From assembly GCA_963576735.1 (NCBI GenBank), contig OY755187.1, forward strand, positions 4,030,001 through 4,094,000: a stretch of DNA of 64,000 nucleotides, written 5' to 3'. The notes beneath the pieces are model-generated. The model ran no database searches. It worked only from the letters and a program-made list of their open reading frames with translations, and had not been told where the DNA came from. Of this stretch, positions 20,291 to 31,566 are shown in pieces (position 1 is the first letter of the stretch; each line of letters starts with the position of its first letter). The translations under genes were made by a program, and so were the position numbers. This DNA comes from Bedellia somnulentella (lineage: Eukaryota > Arthropoda > Insecta > Lepidoptera > Bedelliidae).

Positions 20291-20940
20291 TTGGTTTCTC
20301 ATCCGATTCAATCTACATTCATCGCCTATTGATGCTTGACTATGAGCTCGAATAATTACTCTTAACAAGTATGTCTGAAGGAAATTCTATTGAATCGTGA
20401 TTGAATAATATATAGTGCAAATTAGTCTGTAATTCATAAAGCCGTTGCGTGTTAATGAAACTGAGATATGAGTCATCTAAACTTCAAACTTACAGAATTT
20501 ATGGGTAAAATTTAATAGTTGACTTTTAGCCATATCATTGGTGTCCTAACTGCGCTTTCTGTTATAAGAAAATCTACAAGAAAAAAAAGCTTCTTGTATA
20601 TGCTGCATTTTATACTGTTCTTGAACGCACGTGCCCCATAAAACATGAAAGCCTAATATCAGGTTTTTTACGACCATGGTGATTGAGTCGTAAGTTCCAA
20701 AATTATCGCCGACAAAAACGAATAAATTAATAATTAACAACGTTGAAAAAGTCTTAGTTACGTCACATATCAATTCCTTAATTGTAATAATATGTAGGTA
20801 GACCTTCTTCTGGCTCAAGGAATATTTTTCTTGAATATTTTTCTTTTTATCTTTCTTTCAAGAAAGCAACAGTTAGCGTCATATTGCTTAACATAATATT
20901 GTTCGAAATTAGTATTATAATATGCTTTAGGCTTTGATTT
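20291..20940. other. Unannotated sequence after FAM114A
   Basis: AT-rich, no recognised repeat or domain. Confidence 0.4.
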
Positions 20941-20944
20941 TCAT

Positions 20945-21065
20945 GAAAATCCCATGTGGGGATTATTACTATAACCTGCGTGAACCCTGATGTCGTGGGT
21001 TCGATTATTACTATAACCTGTGTGAACCCTGATGTCGTGGGTTCGATTCCCGCTGATTTCGATCA
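20945..21065. repeat. Family C remnant with a 42-bp tandem duplication
   Basis: ccatgtggggattattac is followed by two tandem copies (20964-21005 and 21006-21047) of a unit with a tRNA B-box (gtgggttcgatt), then cccgctgatttcg. Confidence 0.65.
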
Positions 21066-21139
21066 TTTTTATTTCATTCATTGAAATAGTAATAATATGT
21101 TTTGTTGTTTCTCTTCCTAACAACCTATATAATGTCGTT

Positions 21140-21220
21140 AACGATTTTCAAGCCTACCCTCTATGGGGTGGTTTGGCCATAGTCCACCACACTGGACAAG
21201 TGTGGGTTGGCAGACTATAA
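21140..21220. repeat. Family D repeat
   Basis: cctaccctctatggggtgg..ggccatagtccaccacact, similar to 10655-10742. Confidence 0.5.
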
Positions 21221-21491
21221 AATTATTGTATAGTGGCTTAAAAATATATTAAAATAATATTTTTTGGTAAAATAATGGCACTAATTTAGTGTAATGTATT
21301 ATATTAATAAGTTTGTTATTTGACTATGTTATATTTTAAGTGGTTTCGTTGATGGAATGTAAAGTATTTATGCAAGATATGATTGTAAATAAGTACACTT
21401 ATAAAGTAAAGTGGTTTTTCTTATAAATAATGATTTATTTCAATACATTGACCAACTTACTCATAGATATACTTACTTGACTTGTAAGTAT

Positions 21492-21730
21492 ATTTATACT
21501 CACAGCCATAAATCCCAAAAAGGGGTAGCCAGAGCTTTAGAGCTAGAAACTAGTCAGCCATATTTAGAAGTCGATAGGGGACAAGATGGTAGAAATAAAG
21601 TATCGTTGGTGATGGTTCTCCAACCGCATCGCTCAAAAATCACTTAAAAAAGCCCGATACCCCAATTCGCCTCTAACGACACCCGTGGGTAGAAAGAGGT
21701 AGTGACATTCTAAGCCGGTACTACACGGCA
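21492..21730 (-). mobile_element. Family A2 copy
   Basis: tatactcacagccataaatc to gccggtactacacggca, with the A2-specific tcgataggggacaagatgg. Confidence 0.85.
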
Positions 21731-21766
21731 TATTATCTATCTTGAATACGAAAAACAAACATTTAG

Positions 21767-21999
21767 ACATACATACATATACTCACGGCTATAAATCCCT
21801 AGATGGGGTAGCCAGAGCTAAGGAATGAGAAATTCCTCAGCCACCTTTGGAAAGTTGAATGGGGAAAAGATGGTAAAATAAAGGTTGTTGGTGATGGGTC
21901 TCCAATAATCCCTTTAAAGCCCCAATACCGTTAGTCGCCTCTTACGTACACCCACCGGAAGAAATGGGGTAGTGCTATTCTAAGCTGACACTACACAGC
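21767..21999 (-). mobile_element. Family A copy
   Basis: Complete apart from a deletion of the ccgcatcgcccaa segment; head end ctgacactacacagc. Confidence 0.85.
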
Positions 22000-22134
22000 T
22001 AAACATATAGAGAACTCTCTTTTTTCTAAAATGTGTATTTACTAAACATATAGTTATGTTATCGAACTGAAGGGATTCTTTGCTCGACCACTCATCTCAC
22101 AAAGGACTGGTCCGATTTGAAAAGTTTCGAAATA

Positions 22135-22565
22135 TCGACATTGCCTTTACCCACATTACCATTACACACATTAGCTCAATATGTCTCTTTCACCAATGTT
22201 CATTCATCCATTCTCTTTATGTGCCTAAACCATCTCAGTATTCTTTTTTCTTTCTTTATTATAATACCATCTGTCACACTGCACAAATCACACTATTTCT
22301 CACTGGATCACATAATTTCGGCTGAAGAGTTTCTAGCTCTAAAGCTCTGGCTACCCCTTTTTGGCATTTATAGTCGTAAGTATATGTATGTATGTATTAC
22401 ATAATTTAAGAATAACATATTTTCTGAAGCACCTGACTGCATTCGCTCTATTATCATGCTTCTTCTGGCCACACCCGACATTCAGTGCCTTATATAAGCG
22501 TAGGAACTAGAACAGCATCATGCACTGCTATCCATCTTTTCTGACACCGACTTTTTAAACATTAG
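22135..22565 (-). pseudogene. Old RTE LINE remnant with a nested family A fragment
   Basis: Minus-strand sequence resembles the RT C-terminal part of the main RTE element (gtgcctaaaccatctcagta..., then ..gcttcttctggccacacccg). An 80-bp 5'-truncated family A copy sits at 22319-22398 with TSD acataattt (22310-22318 and 22399-22407). Confidence 0.7.
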
Positions 22566-22702
22566 ACTTGTTCGCGCCAAACATGTACTCGCGGCTTTGG
22601 CATACTCTGTTTAGTCTGTGAGTGACAGATCGATTGACAGTTGAGTTGAGATAAAAATAACTCTTGACTTGCATACATACATACATACATATACTCACGC
22701 CG

Positions 22703-24905
22703 TTAATTCCCATTGGGGTAGGCAGAGACTATCGATCGCCACTTCGTACGATCCTGGCAAACCTCTCTTGCTTCGTCTACATCCATCAATCTTTTCATAC
22801 ATGCTCTTTTATTCTTCATACTTCGGACGCCTGCCTTTTTGAGCACACTTCCAATTTGGTCCAAGTGTGTCTTTCGTGGCCGTCCTCTACTAACATTACC
22901 TTCCACATTAGCTCTATAGATACCTTTTACCAATTTCCTATCATCCATCCTCTCGATGTGCCCAAACCATCTCAACATTCCTTTTTCTATCTTACATCGT
23001 TCCTCACACGATCACATAACTTAACATTACAAACTTTTCTGAGGGACCTCATTTCTACTGCATTCACTCTGCTTTCATGCTTCTTCTGCCACACCCAACA
23101 TTCACTGCCATACATAAGCGTAGGAACAAGAACGGCATCATGCACAGCCATTCGGGCCCTTTCGGACACCGATTGACTAGACATTAGGCTATCCAATACT
23201 CCATTAATCGCATTACCCTTTTTCACTCTTCTCTCAATATCCTCATCACATTTTCCATCCCTTGTAAACAAACTTCCCAGATATACAAACTCCTTCACCT
23301 GTTCCACATCTTTACCATCAATCTTAATCACGCATTCTGTCACATGTTCCTGTCTCTCAAAAACCATCGTTTTGGTCTTATCCACATTCACCCTCATTCC
23401 TTTTCTTACAAAAGACTTACATGCAATATTCATCATCTCTTGCAACTCTTCTGCCGATGATGCAAGTAGCACTTGATCGTCAGCATACAAGAGGCATTTA
23501 ATGATGAATCCAACCATTCTTAGTCCATAATCACTTTCACGCAACTCTGTCAAACAGTCATCCATGAACAAATTGAAGAGCCACAGAGAAGCTACACATC
23601 CCTGTCGGACACCCCTACAGATTCAGAACCAGTCAGCGTTTTCCCCGTTTACTCTTACACATGCACTAGAATCCTCATAGAGTGATACCAATGCACGTAT
23701 AAGTTGACTCCCCAAACCGAACTTGGATAACACCTCCCATAAACACTTTCTTACCACCCTATTATACGCCTTCTCTAAATCAATGAAGGAGCAATACACC
23801 TTTTGGTTCTTAGCTAAGAACTTTTCGGTGATGCTCCTTAGAGAGAAGATTTGATCCATACATCCCATTCCTTTCCTAAATCCTGCTTGCACATCCCATA
23901 TTTTCTCATCAGTTTCATTCATCACTCTTTCAATCAATACCTTTGCATACAATTTACCGACAATGCTGAGTAGGCTAATGCCGCGGTAGTTTTTAGCCTC
24001 CTGGCGTGACCCTTTTCCTTTAACAGGGGCACAATCACCGCCTTGCACCAGTCTTGTGGTACTTTGCCACTCGACCAGCACTTTTGGAAAAGGAAGTACA
24101 ACCAAGAAGCCACCAACCCTTTACCAGCCCTCAGCATTTCGATAGTTATCCTATCATACCCTGCCGCCTTCCCTATTTTCATACTCTTCATTGCTTTCAT
24201 TATTTCTGCCATACTGATCTCACTTTCACTAAAGGCACCCATCGCATCGTTCCAATCAACATTACTGTCGATTGGCGAAGAAACGGATGCATCCTCTTTT
24301 TCAAAGAGTCCCTCAAAATAGTTCTTCCATACTCGTTTCATGCTACTTTCATCCGTCGCCAATTCACCCTGATTATCTTTTACTACATTCACTCTCGTGT
24401 TTTGGGAAACTCCCTTTTCTTTCCGGACATATTTCCAGAACAACTTTTGGTTATTCCGGAAATTATCAGAGAGTTTCCTCTCACACCATTCTATCAGATC
24501 ACGCTTTTTCTTTTCTATTTTCTTCTTAACCTCATTTTTAACTCTCTTATATTCATCTTCACTATTTTTCACTACATCATCCGTTACTCTCGCATCCATT
24601 CGTTTACTAGCTCTGACCGCTAGTAAATCTAACCAAGCTTTCTTCTTATCTTCGACTGCCTCTTTCACACTCTTATCCCACCAACTTGTTGGTGGTCTAT
24701 TTGACCTTTTACACAATCCACATACTTCCGTCGCACATTCAACCATTGTCGATTTGAGCACATTCCATACTTCTTCTATTTCCATTTCATCCCTCATCTC
24801 CACGCAACTTAGTCTATCATCCAATTTCTTCACGTATTCATCACTGATCTTTTCATCATCTTGCAATTTCTCCACTTTTACTCTCGCAAGATCCGTTGTT
24901 GACAC
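22703..24905 (-). pseudogene. RTE reverse transcriptase and C-terminal domain (disrupted)
   Basis: Frames 24905-23934, 24105-23623, 23571-22987 and 22978-22703 together give the RT. They include the palm A motif FIDLEKAYN, the catalytic LLYADDQVLLAS, NYRGISLLS, and the C-terminal MLRWFGHIERMD and RGRPRKTHLDQ. Breaks: a frameshift near 24020, an in-frame TGA at 23625-23623 after NADWF, and a deletion of roughly 37 bp near 22985 that joins RNDV to a stop. The intact C-terminal stretch is visible in the copies at 27533 and 32713. Confidence 0.88.
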
Positions 24906-25050
24906 TTTGGCCCTATGACGCCAACGCGTGCACAGACCTCTTACTCGGGATATAACAAGAAAGTGATCTGTGCCAACATTCGTGCCCCTATAGACTCTGG
25001 TGTCAACAACCTTTGCTTTCAGCCGAAAGGAACAACAATCACAAAATCAA

Positions 25051-25686
25051 TCATTTTTCTCTCGTTTCCTCTCTGTCTTGATACATATGGATATCTTTGT
25101 GTTCAAACAACGTGTTTGTAACACAAAGATTCCTCGCCAAACATACCTCAATAACTTTCTCGCCATTTTCGTTCACCCTTTGATCACCATACTTTCCTAA
25201 AACCTTTCCACAACCGTTGCGTGACACACCAACCCAGCCATTAAAATCTCCTAACATTACAATTCTCTCATTCTGATCACACCCATTCACAACATCATCT
25301 AACAAATTCCAAAACTCCTCCCTCTCGGAAAGTGACTTAGCCATGTCCGGAGCATACACACAAGTTATGCGCATCCGGACAAGCCCTATTTTCACCTTTA
25401 GCCACAGGAGCCTTGGACTCACACATTCGTAACCTTTCATACACTGAGCCATCCTTTCAGATATCAGAAGTCCCACGCCTTGGCAAGCCCTGTCGCTGCC
25501 AGCCACGCCTGACCAGATCGCTGTAATTTTGCCAAGTTGTGAAACCTCTTTTTCCTTTCGCTTCGTTTCATTCACACACAGAAAATCTATTTTTCTTTCA
25601 TCCATTATCAAACATACTTCATCTAATTTTTCATGCATCCCTGCACACACATTCAACGTACTGAAGCGGGTCTCTCTAGCCCACAT
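25051..25686 (-). pseudogene. RTE endonuclease domain (frameshifted)
   Basis: A 211-codon frame with the apurinic/apyrimidinic-like endonuclease signature: FSTLNVCAG at the start, the VNETK glutamate motif, CVYAP, and the LGDFNGWVG D-x-N motif. The expected D-x-H part lies in another frame beyond 25090 (the GTDHFLVISRVR sequence near 24970), so at least two frameshifts interrupt the domain before the linker to RT. In life it nicks the target DNA to prime reverse transcription. Confidence 0.85.
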
Positions 25687-25848
25687 TTCGCCCCGCGAGG
25701 AACCACGGCGTTATGAGTGGCGAGCTTATTCTTGCCTCCGTGTTTATTTTTAGTTGCACACATTTTGGCCCCACGATAAGCAAGGGAAATAAACTGTCCA
25801 CCTAGCCAGAGCCCCGCATGACTAGGTAAGACTTAGTCTTGACTTGCA

Positions 25849-26454
25849 CTTTTAATTTTTGAATTGAATTGGCGTATTGAAAATTGTAATTGATTTGTAT
25901 AATTTTGAGTATTGTGATACAAATAGAAGCAGCATATTTTGATAGTATATATTGTGATTCGGTGAAATTGTGGACGATAGCAAAGTTATCGCACTGGAAA
26001 CAAAAACCTTTGATGTGCTTTGAGAGCATTGGACCCGACAATCAGCTGCCTAAGAATACGTAAAATACGAAAGAAAGCAGAGAAAGGATTCTCTAGAAAC
26101 GATATCCCTTGGCCAGGGAATCGTATTGTTGATCAGACTGAATCCATTCAGATCTCCACAAATGATTGAAGATAGCCAGCAAACCACTTGGAAGAACTAA
26201 CGACTAAACACCTCACCAGTTCCAGCCTAATGATCAGAGTTTCCTCATTTCACTGATTTGAAGCTAAAAGGAAACTTGATTGATGTGCTGCCGGCCAGTG
26301 TAGCGGTAAGCCTTCCATCACTGAAGAACCAACATCACTTGGAATAACACAGAAACACGAACATAGTTGTTGGTAGCAGAGAAACACGAACATAATAAAT
26401 GGTAGCAGAGAATAAACGAACAAGACTGTTTACTGCACCATTTTCCTCGTTTTC
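25849..26454. other. Unclassified intergenic sequence
   Basis: Moderately GC-balanced stretch (26040-26430) with a local duplication of agcagagaaacacgaacat. It could be an unclassified transposon; no domain seen. Confidence 0.4.
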
Positions 26455-27245
26455 ACCCTTCTCTGGATATTTTTATCATAATGTCCAACCTTAGTAAACA
26501 AACTTCCCAGATATTAAAATCTTAAAATTGTTCCACTTTCGTACTATCAATCTTAATCGCGAATTCTGACATATTTTCCTTTCTTTCAGATGGTTTCAAT
26601 GGTTTAAGTTTTATCCACATTCACCCTCATTCCCATTGATAAGATGATACAGGGAATATTCATTACCTCTTGCAACTCTTCCACCGACGATGGATATAAC
26701 ACTGGATCGTCAGCATGTTAGAGGCATTTAATGATGAATCCACCCATTATCCATCCACAAACACTTTGACACAACTCTTTAAAACAGTCATTCATGAACA
26801 AATTAAAGAGATAAAAAGAAGCTACACATCTCTGTAAGACACCCTTAGAGATCCTGAACCAGTATGTGTTTTCCCCGTTTGCTCTTACATACATACATAT
26901 ACTCACTGCTATACGAGGTAACAAGAGCTTCAGAATCAGAAAATTCTTCAGCCACTTCTGGAAGTTAAGTGAGGAAGAGATTGTAAAATAAATGTTTTGG
27001 CCGACCCTTAGTCACTTCTTACGATCACCCATGGGAAGAAATGGGGTAGTAGGTACTATTCTAAGCCGACACTACACAGGAATTACATATAAAGCTTTTA
27101 CATATGCACTGGAATCCTCATTAAGTGATGCCAATGTTCGTATAAGTTGAGAATACTTACGCACCGTCCTTTAAACCGTCTCTAAATCTATGAAAGAACA
27201 GCACAACTTTCGTTTCTTTGCTGAGAACTTTTCGGAAACGTTTCT
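26455..27245 (-). pseudogene. Degenerate RTE LINE with nested family A copy
   Basis: Minus-strand sequence parallels the RT region of the main element (acaaacttcccagatat, ttaatgatgaatccacccat, tgttttccccgtttgctctt). It is interrupted at 26890-27078 by a minus-oriented family A copy flanked by gctcttacat/gctyttacat-like repeats. Confidence 0.75.
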
Positions 27246-27249
27246 TTTC

Positions 27250-28510
27250 TACATACATTTATTTATTTATTTATTTGGAAGCTTACAGCGAAATAATAAC
27301 GATATAAGTAACAGTACATAGCATCGATGCCAATTAAAAGTTTTCACCAATAGTTTATATAAGAGGTAAAATATAATAATTACGCTTAATTTACAACCAT
27401 TACAGTGCCTATTCTAAAACAAAAACGTATTTATATGTATATTAACAAGTACAAAGAAATATATATATATATAAATAATTAATTTATAGTAAAAAGAAAC
27501 TTTTTTTTTAACTACCACATGATATGTAAAACCTCTCTTGCTTCGTTTACATCCATCAATCTTTTCATACATGCTCTTTTATTCTTCATACTACGGACGC
27601 CTGCCTTTTTGAGCACACTTTCAATTTGGTCCAAGTGTGTCTTTCGTGGCCGTCCTCTACTAACATTACCTTCCACATTAGCTCTATAGATACCTTTTAC
27701 CAATTTCCTATCATCCATCCTCTCGATGTGCCCAAACCATCTCAACATTCCTTTTTCTATCTTACTTACAATATCATCTTTTACACCACACCTTTCACGA
27801 ATCACATCATTCCTCACACGATCACATAACCTTACATTACACACTTTTCTGAGGGATCGCATTTCGACTGCATTCACTCTACTTTCATGCTTCTTCTGCC
27901 ACACCCAACATTCACTGCCATACATAAGCGTAGGAACGAGGACAGCAGGTTTGCCAGGATCGTACGAAGTGGCGATCGATAGTCTCTGCCTACCCCAATG
28001 GGAATTAACGGCGTGAGTATATGTATGTATGTATGTATGTATGATATGTAAAACTCTATTGAGAGCTTTCTTTTGAGAAATACAAATTGGTAAGTAAACG
28101 CTTAACCGTTGAAGTGATGGTGTTGAAAATATCAATGTCATTATGAACCAAATTGTATTCACGACAAGCGCGTATCAAAAATGAATTTTGTCTATATCTC
28201 GTCTTTGCCGGGGCTACATGCACTATGGACCGCTGACGCAGTGCTAGCTGGTTGGTGCGGAGACATATGTGTTGCAGTAGCTCCGGACAGTCAGTTGACC
28301 CGTTTGCCACTTTGACAAGGCAACATATATCCGATATGTTACGCCTTATTTCAAGCGGAACAAAATGATAAATTTCACTCCGTTCGGCATAACTTGATAT
28401 AAACTGCTTACTCTTAAAATCAAGATACCTGAGAAATTTCCTCTCAATCGCTTCTATTCTTAATTTATATATTTGGTACTGGGGATTCCACACGGGCGAC
28501 GCATATTCAT
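27250..28510 (-). pseudogene. 3' end of a Jockey/CR1-like LINE, interrupted by an RTE insertion
   Basis: 28056-28510 (minus) encodes a C-terminal RT tail typical of Jockey/CR1-type LINEs: YASPVWNPQYQIYKLRIEAI, ERKFLRYLDFKSK, and so on to FSKESSQ and a stop at 28058-28056. The 3'UTR continues at 27518-27250, ending in an (ATTT)n-like run. The RTE copy 27533-28040 separates the two parts. Confidence 0.75.
27533..28040 (+). mobile_element. Twin-primed RTE LINE insertion
   Basis: A 14-bp TSD (atgatatgtaaaac, 27519-27532 and 28041-28054) flanks an RTE piece with two parts. The last ~90 bp (27950-28040) are in plus orientation with the (TATG)n tail. The adjacent upstream ~415 bp (27533-27949) are inverted. 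The breakpoints meet at the NEAREV/CQDR position of the protein, so the inverted and direct parts are contiguous in the parent element. Confidence 0.92.
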
Positions 28511-28541
28511 ACATACATATACTCACGCCAGTATTTCCCAT
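28511..28541 (-). mobile_element. Tiny RTE/SINE tail fragment
   Basis: acatacatatactcacgcc followed by agtatttcccattg: the last ~30 bp of an RTE 3' end. Confidence 0.55.
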
Positions 28542-28567
28542 TGTTTCTTTTCTATTGCACAAAAAAC

Positions 28568-28718
28568 ATAACATAACATAAACGTTCACGCCCTTTATCC
28601 CCGAAGGGGTTGGCAGAGGTACCAATACTCCTGAACTCACATGGCAAGCGCCATCTAGTTTCCAGAAAAGGTACCCACGTTTTGCTTAGACAGTGTACTC
28701 ACGTGATAGGGGGCAGGC
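28568..28718 (-). mobile_element. 5'-truncated family B SINE
   Basis: 16-bp TSD ctattgcacaaaaaac at 28552-28567 and 28719-28734. The tail is ataacataaacgttcacgcc in minus orientation. 151 bp long. Confidence 0.9.
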
Positions 28719-28967
28719 CTATTGCACAAAAAACCCGTGAAATCAGTCGTTTTGAAGGTTGAAAGAATTGTTAAGTTTAATCAATCATCTATTGTATTCA
28801 ATCCTTTCGTACTAAACTACGTACAAACTAAACAACACAACTACAGCCAGTTTCGTCCACCATTATCACCCACCACGCTGCTGGCATGCTGCGGGTCGGT
28901 AAACAAGACCTGAGTGTTTGAAAGGCTTTCGGAGCTCGGAACTGCTAGCTGCTATTTACTAGCAATC

Positions 28968-29162
28968 CCAGCTTAGAATGTCACTACCCTTTTCTACCCA
29001 CGGGTGTCATAAGAGGCGACTAAGGGTAAGGGGCTTTTTTAAGTGGTTTTTGGGCGATCTTTTCCCCACCTAACTTCCTAAAGTGACTGAGAAATTTCTC
29101 ATTCCAAAGCTCTGGCTACCCCGTTTATGGATTTATAGCCGTAAGTATATGTATGTATGTAT
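28968..29162 (+). mobile_element. Family A2 copy
   Basis: agcttagaatgtcactaccc to gtaagtatatgtatgtatg; slightly 5' truncated with an internal deletion after gggcgat. Confidence 0.82.
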
Positions 29163-29208
29163 TTACGAGCCAAACTGATATCTCTCCAATTAAAAGTGTG
29201 AGTATACC

Positions 29209-29285
29209 GCCTGAAAATCGAACCAGAGACTTGTGGGTCGTTAAGTCGAACGCTCTACAACTATACAACTGAGGCAGTAGTTTTG
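29209..29285 (-). repeat. tRNA-like SINE head
   Basis: Minus strand tgcctcagttgtatagttg..ctctggttcgattttc: recognisable A- and B-box regions, no intact cloverleaf. Confidence 0.4.
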
Positions 29286-29544
29286 CTTTTTTGAATTTAC
29301 TATAATTTGTATATATCTTTACATCTGTAAGGGAAGTCATCGCAAAAACTATACTTAAATGTATAACAGTTATTTGTAAAATACCAAATTCATTCTTTTG
29401 AATGTACACCTGTTTCTAAATGTTTTCGATCGAATAATATGGATAAGATATTTTCTCAAATCAACACGGGATTTTATAAAAGGGGAACTAATTTTTTGAG
29501 CTGTCATTTAATAATTCGAGATGTTATTATGATTATCTGAAAAA

Positions 29545-30185
29545 CTTATTGAGCAGTTATTCAATTTAATGGCGGTTGAATAAATTATTGCGACAGTAAA
29601 ACATAGACAGTAATAAAAAATATATTAGTCGGTTATTTTATCATACAATGTCAATTTTAAAAATAATTGAGTAGTCCAATAATTAAATGAGCGGTAAAAA
29701 TGATGGAATGAGCGGTTCGATAAATAGTTCGGCAGATCATAACGAGCGGTGACACCCGAACTCAAAGTCATTATTGAAGAAAAGTTAGGTCATATTCAGT
29801 CACTGCAGACAAAGAAAAGTTAGGTCACATTTAGTTAGGTTAGGTTAGGTTAGACTATGTATAAAACGAGCGAGCACCTAAATGCCTGATGCATGCCTAT
29901 ATGCATACTTGCTTGCTTGCATGCTTGCTACATATAGGGGACGGGGGGCGGGGTATACTACTTAATATCTATTAATCTCAATTATAGAATTGCTTAGGAT
30001 GAGATTTCTTACCGACAAATTCCGATTTATTACTGCCCACGCGTAACCGCTCGTTCAATAATTTTTACCGCGTATTTAATTATTTTCCTACTCAATTATA
30101 TATTCACTGATCCATTTCATTATTTTTTATTACTCATTTTTGTTTACTTTACTGCTTAGTTTTAACTGCTGAATAAGTTATTAAA
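29545..30185. mobile_element. Imperfect long inverted-repeat element
   Basis: The left half (aacttattgagcag, aattgagtagtccaataatt, aaatgagcggtaaaaatg) is mirrored by the right half read in reverse (aacttattcagcag, aattgagtaggaaaataatt, aaatacgcggtaaaaat). Arms of about 200 bp with many gaps suggest an old non-autonomous DNA transposon. Ends and TSD uncertain. Confidence 0.55.
29835..29853 (+). repeat. Short interstitial (TTAGG)n tract
   Basis: Three perfect TTAGG units plus TTAG. TTAGG is the common insect telomere repeat. Confidence 0.85.
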
Positions 30186-30319
30186 CGTGCCATTTATAAT
30201 TTTTAACTTACCAAAACCGCTATATACAACTGCCTCTTTAAATCAATGCCTTATAAAAGTAATCAAAAGTAGGATCATATTAACTTACTCTACTTATCGT
30301 TCTTATGGCGATGTTAGCA

Positions 30320-30703
30320 AAAGAGTTACATACATATACTCACAGCTATACATCCCTAGAAAGTGTAGCTAGAGCTATTGGTAAAATATAGGTTGTTGGT
30401 GATGGGTCTCCAACAGCATCGCCCAACTTTCCCCTAATAAACCCCAATACCTTAAGTCGCGCAAAAAGGCTGGCATCCGAAGTATGAAGAATAAAAGAGC
30501 ATGTATGAAAAGATTGATGGATGTAAACGAAGCTAGAGAGATTTGTCAGGATCGTGCGAAGTGGCGATCAATAGTCTCTGCCTACCCCAATGGAAACTAA
30601 TGGCGTGAGTATATTTATGTATGTATGTACCTTAAGTCGCCTCTGACGACCCCCGCAGGAAGAAATAGGTTAGTGCTATTCTAAGCCGACACTAAAAAGC
30701 TAA
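30320..30703 (-). mobile_element. Family A copy split by an RTE fragment
   Basis: Family A tail and body at 30320-30460 and head half at 30629-30703 (cgcctctgacgacccccgc..gctattctaagccgacac). The RTE piece lies between them. Confidence 0.85.
30461..30628 (+). mobile_element. 168-bp RTE LINE fragment nested in family A
   Basis: Perfect TSD accttaagtcgc at 30449-30460 and 30629-30640. The insert starts gcaaaaaggctggcatccg and ends gtatatttatgtatgtatgt, which fixes the RTE 3' terminus. Confidence 0.93.
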
Positions 30704-31296
30704 TTATGATTAGTCATTAGTTTTTTTGTGTTAATGTTAATTTAAGAAGTAATTACTAGCTTGCGCAAATACTGAGCAAAAAAACAACTGTTTTTATACC
30801 AAAAGCACTATCAACTTATTGATTCACTGTTACCCACGGATTTTTCCAATTAAATTTTAATGAATACATAACTCTACTGTTTCATGTACAATATTCTACT
30901 TGATTAATAAATTACTAACCGTCTTATCTACCTTATCCTATCTTCCTTTGACAATAAATTCGCAAATTCGGACAATAGCTCCCAGGCACTATAATAATGT
31001 AATTCGGAAGAAAGGGTTGTTTTCTTTGCACAGTAACCATTCGAAACCAGACCGGTTCAGAGAACTGCTACAGGCTATCCCAAAATTTTGCCTTTGATTG
31101 TTTGATACAAATACAAGTTACAAAGTAACCAAAAAGATGCAAAATTTACTAGGGATATAACTCAGACATACTGTTCTATGTTGCTGCTGCCTCTATGGTC
31201 CTAGTGTCAAAGCTTTAGGCTCGTAACCCTGAGGTCTTGGGTTCAACTTCTGGTATAATATAGTAGTAAGTTATAATTGTTTAATTGTTATAATAT
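30704..31296. other. Unannotated intergenic sequence with a tRNA-like piece
   Basis: 31190-31256 contains a decayed tRNA-like SINE head (ctgcctctatggtcctagtg, cttgggttcaacttctgg). The rest is unassigned. Confidence 0.4.
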
Positions 31297-31556
31297 ATAT
31301 AGTTTGCCGTGTAGTGCCGGCTTAGAATGTCGCTACCCCTTTCTACCTACGGGTGTCGTAAGAGGCGACTAAGGGTATTGGGGCTTTTTATTGGATTTTT
31401 GGGCGATGCGGTTGGAGACCCATCACCAAAAACCTTTATTCTTACCATCTTTTCCCCACTCAACTTCCAAAAGTGGGTGAGGAATTTATAATGCCTTAGC
31501 TGTGGTTACCCCTTCTAGGGAAATATAGCCGTGAGTATATGTATGTATGTATGTAT
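31297..31556 (+). mobile_element. Family A copy with TSD
   Basis: TSD tgttataatat (ending 31296; second copy starting 31556). The head gccgtgtagtgccggcttag is A2-like but the 3' half is A-like, so it is a mosaic. Confidence 0.83.
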
Positions 31557-31566
31557 GTTATAATAT

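Larger units (their letters stand above)
22674..25836 (-). mobile_element. Full-length RTE-type LINE with 12-bp TSD
   Basis: A 3163-bp element on the minus strand, bounded by perfect TSDs tcttgacttgca at 22662-22673 and 25837-25848. It has an apurinic endonuclease, a reverse transcriptase, a C-terminal domain ending SAYPNGN, almost no 3'UTR, and the tail ggcgtgagtatatgtatg plus (TATG)n. The size, single endonuclease-RT layout and microsatellite tail fit the RTE clade. The copy is dead (frameshifts, one stop, one small deletion). Truncated relatives throughout the window share this 3' end. Confidence 0.92.

Noticed and set aside
22664..24918. Long plus-strand frames (for example 170, 189 and 173 codons)
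   Set aside because: They are antisense shadows of the minus-strand RTE endonuclease/RT coding sequence.
26040..26450. LTR retrotransposon with primer-binding region (ggtagcagag repeats)
   Set aside because: Only a suggestive duplicated word; no paired LTRs, no gag/pol frames nearby.
29835..29853. Chromosome end
   Set aside because: Only about four TTAGG units, surrounded by ordinary intergenic sequence; an interstitial tract.
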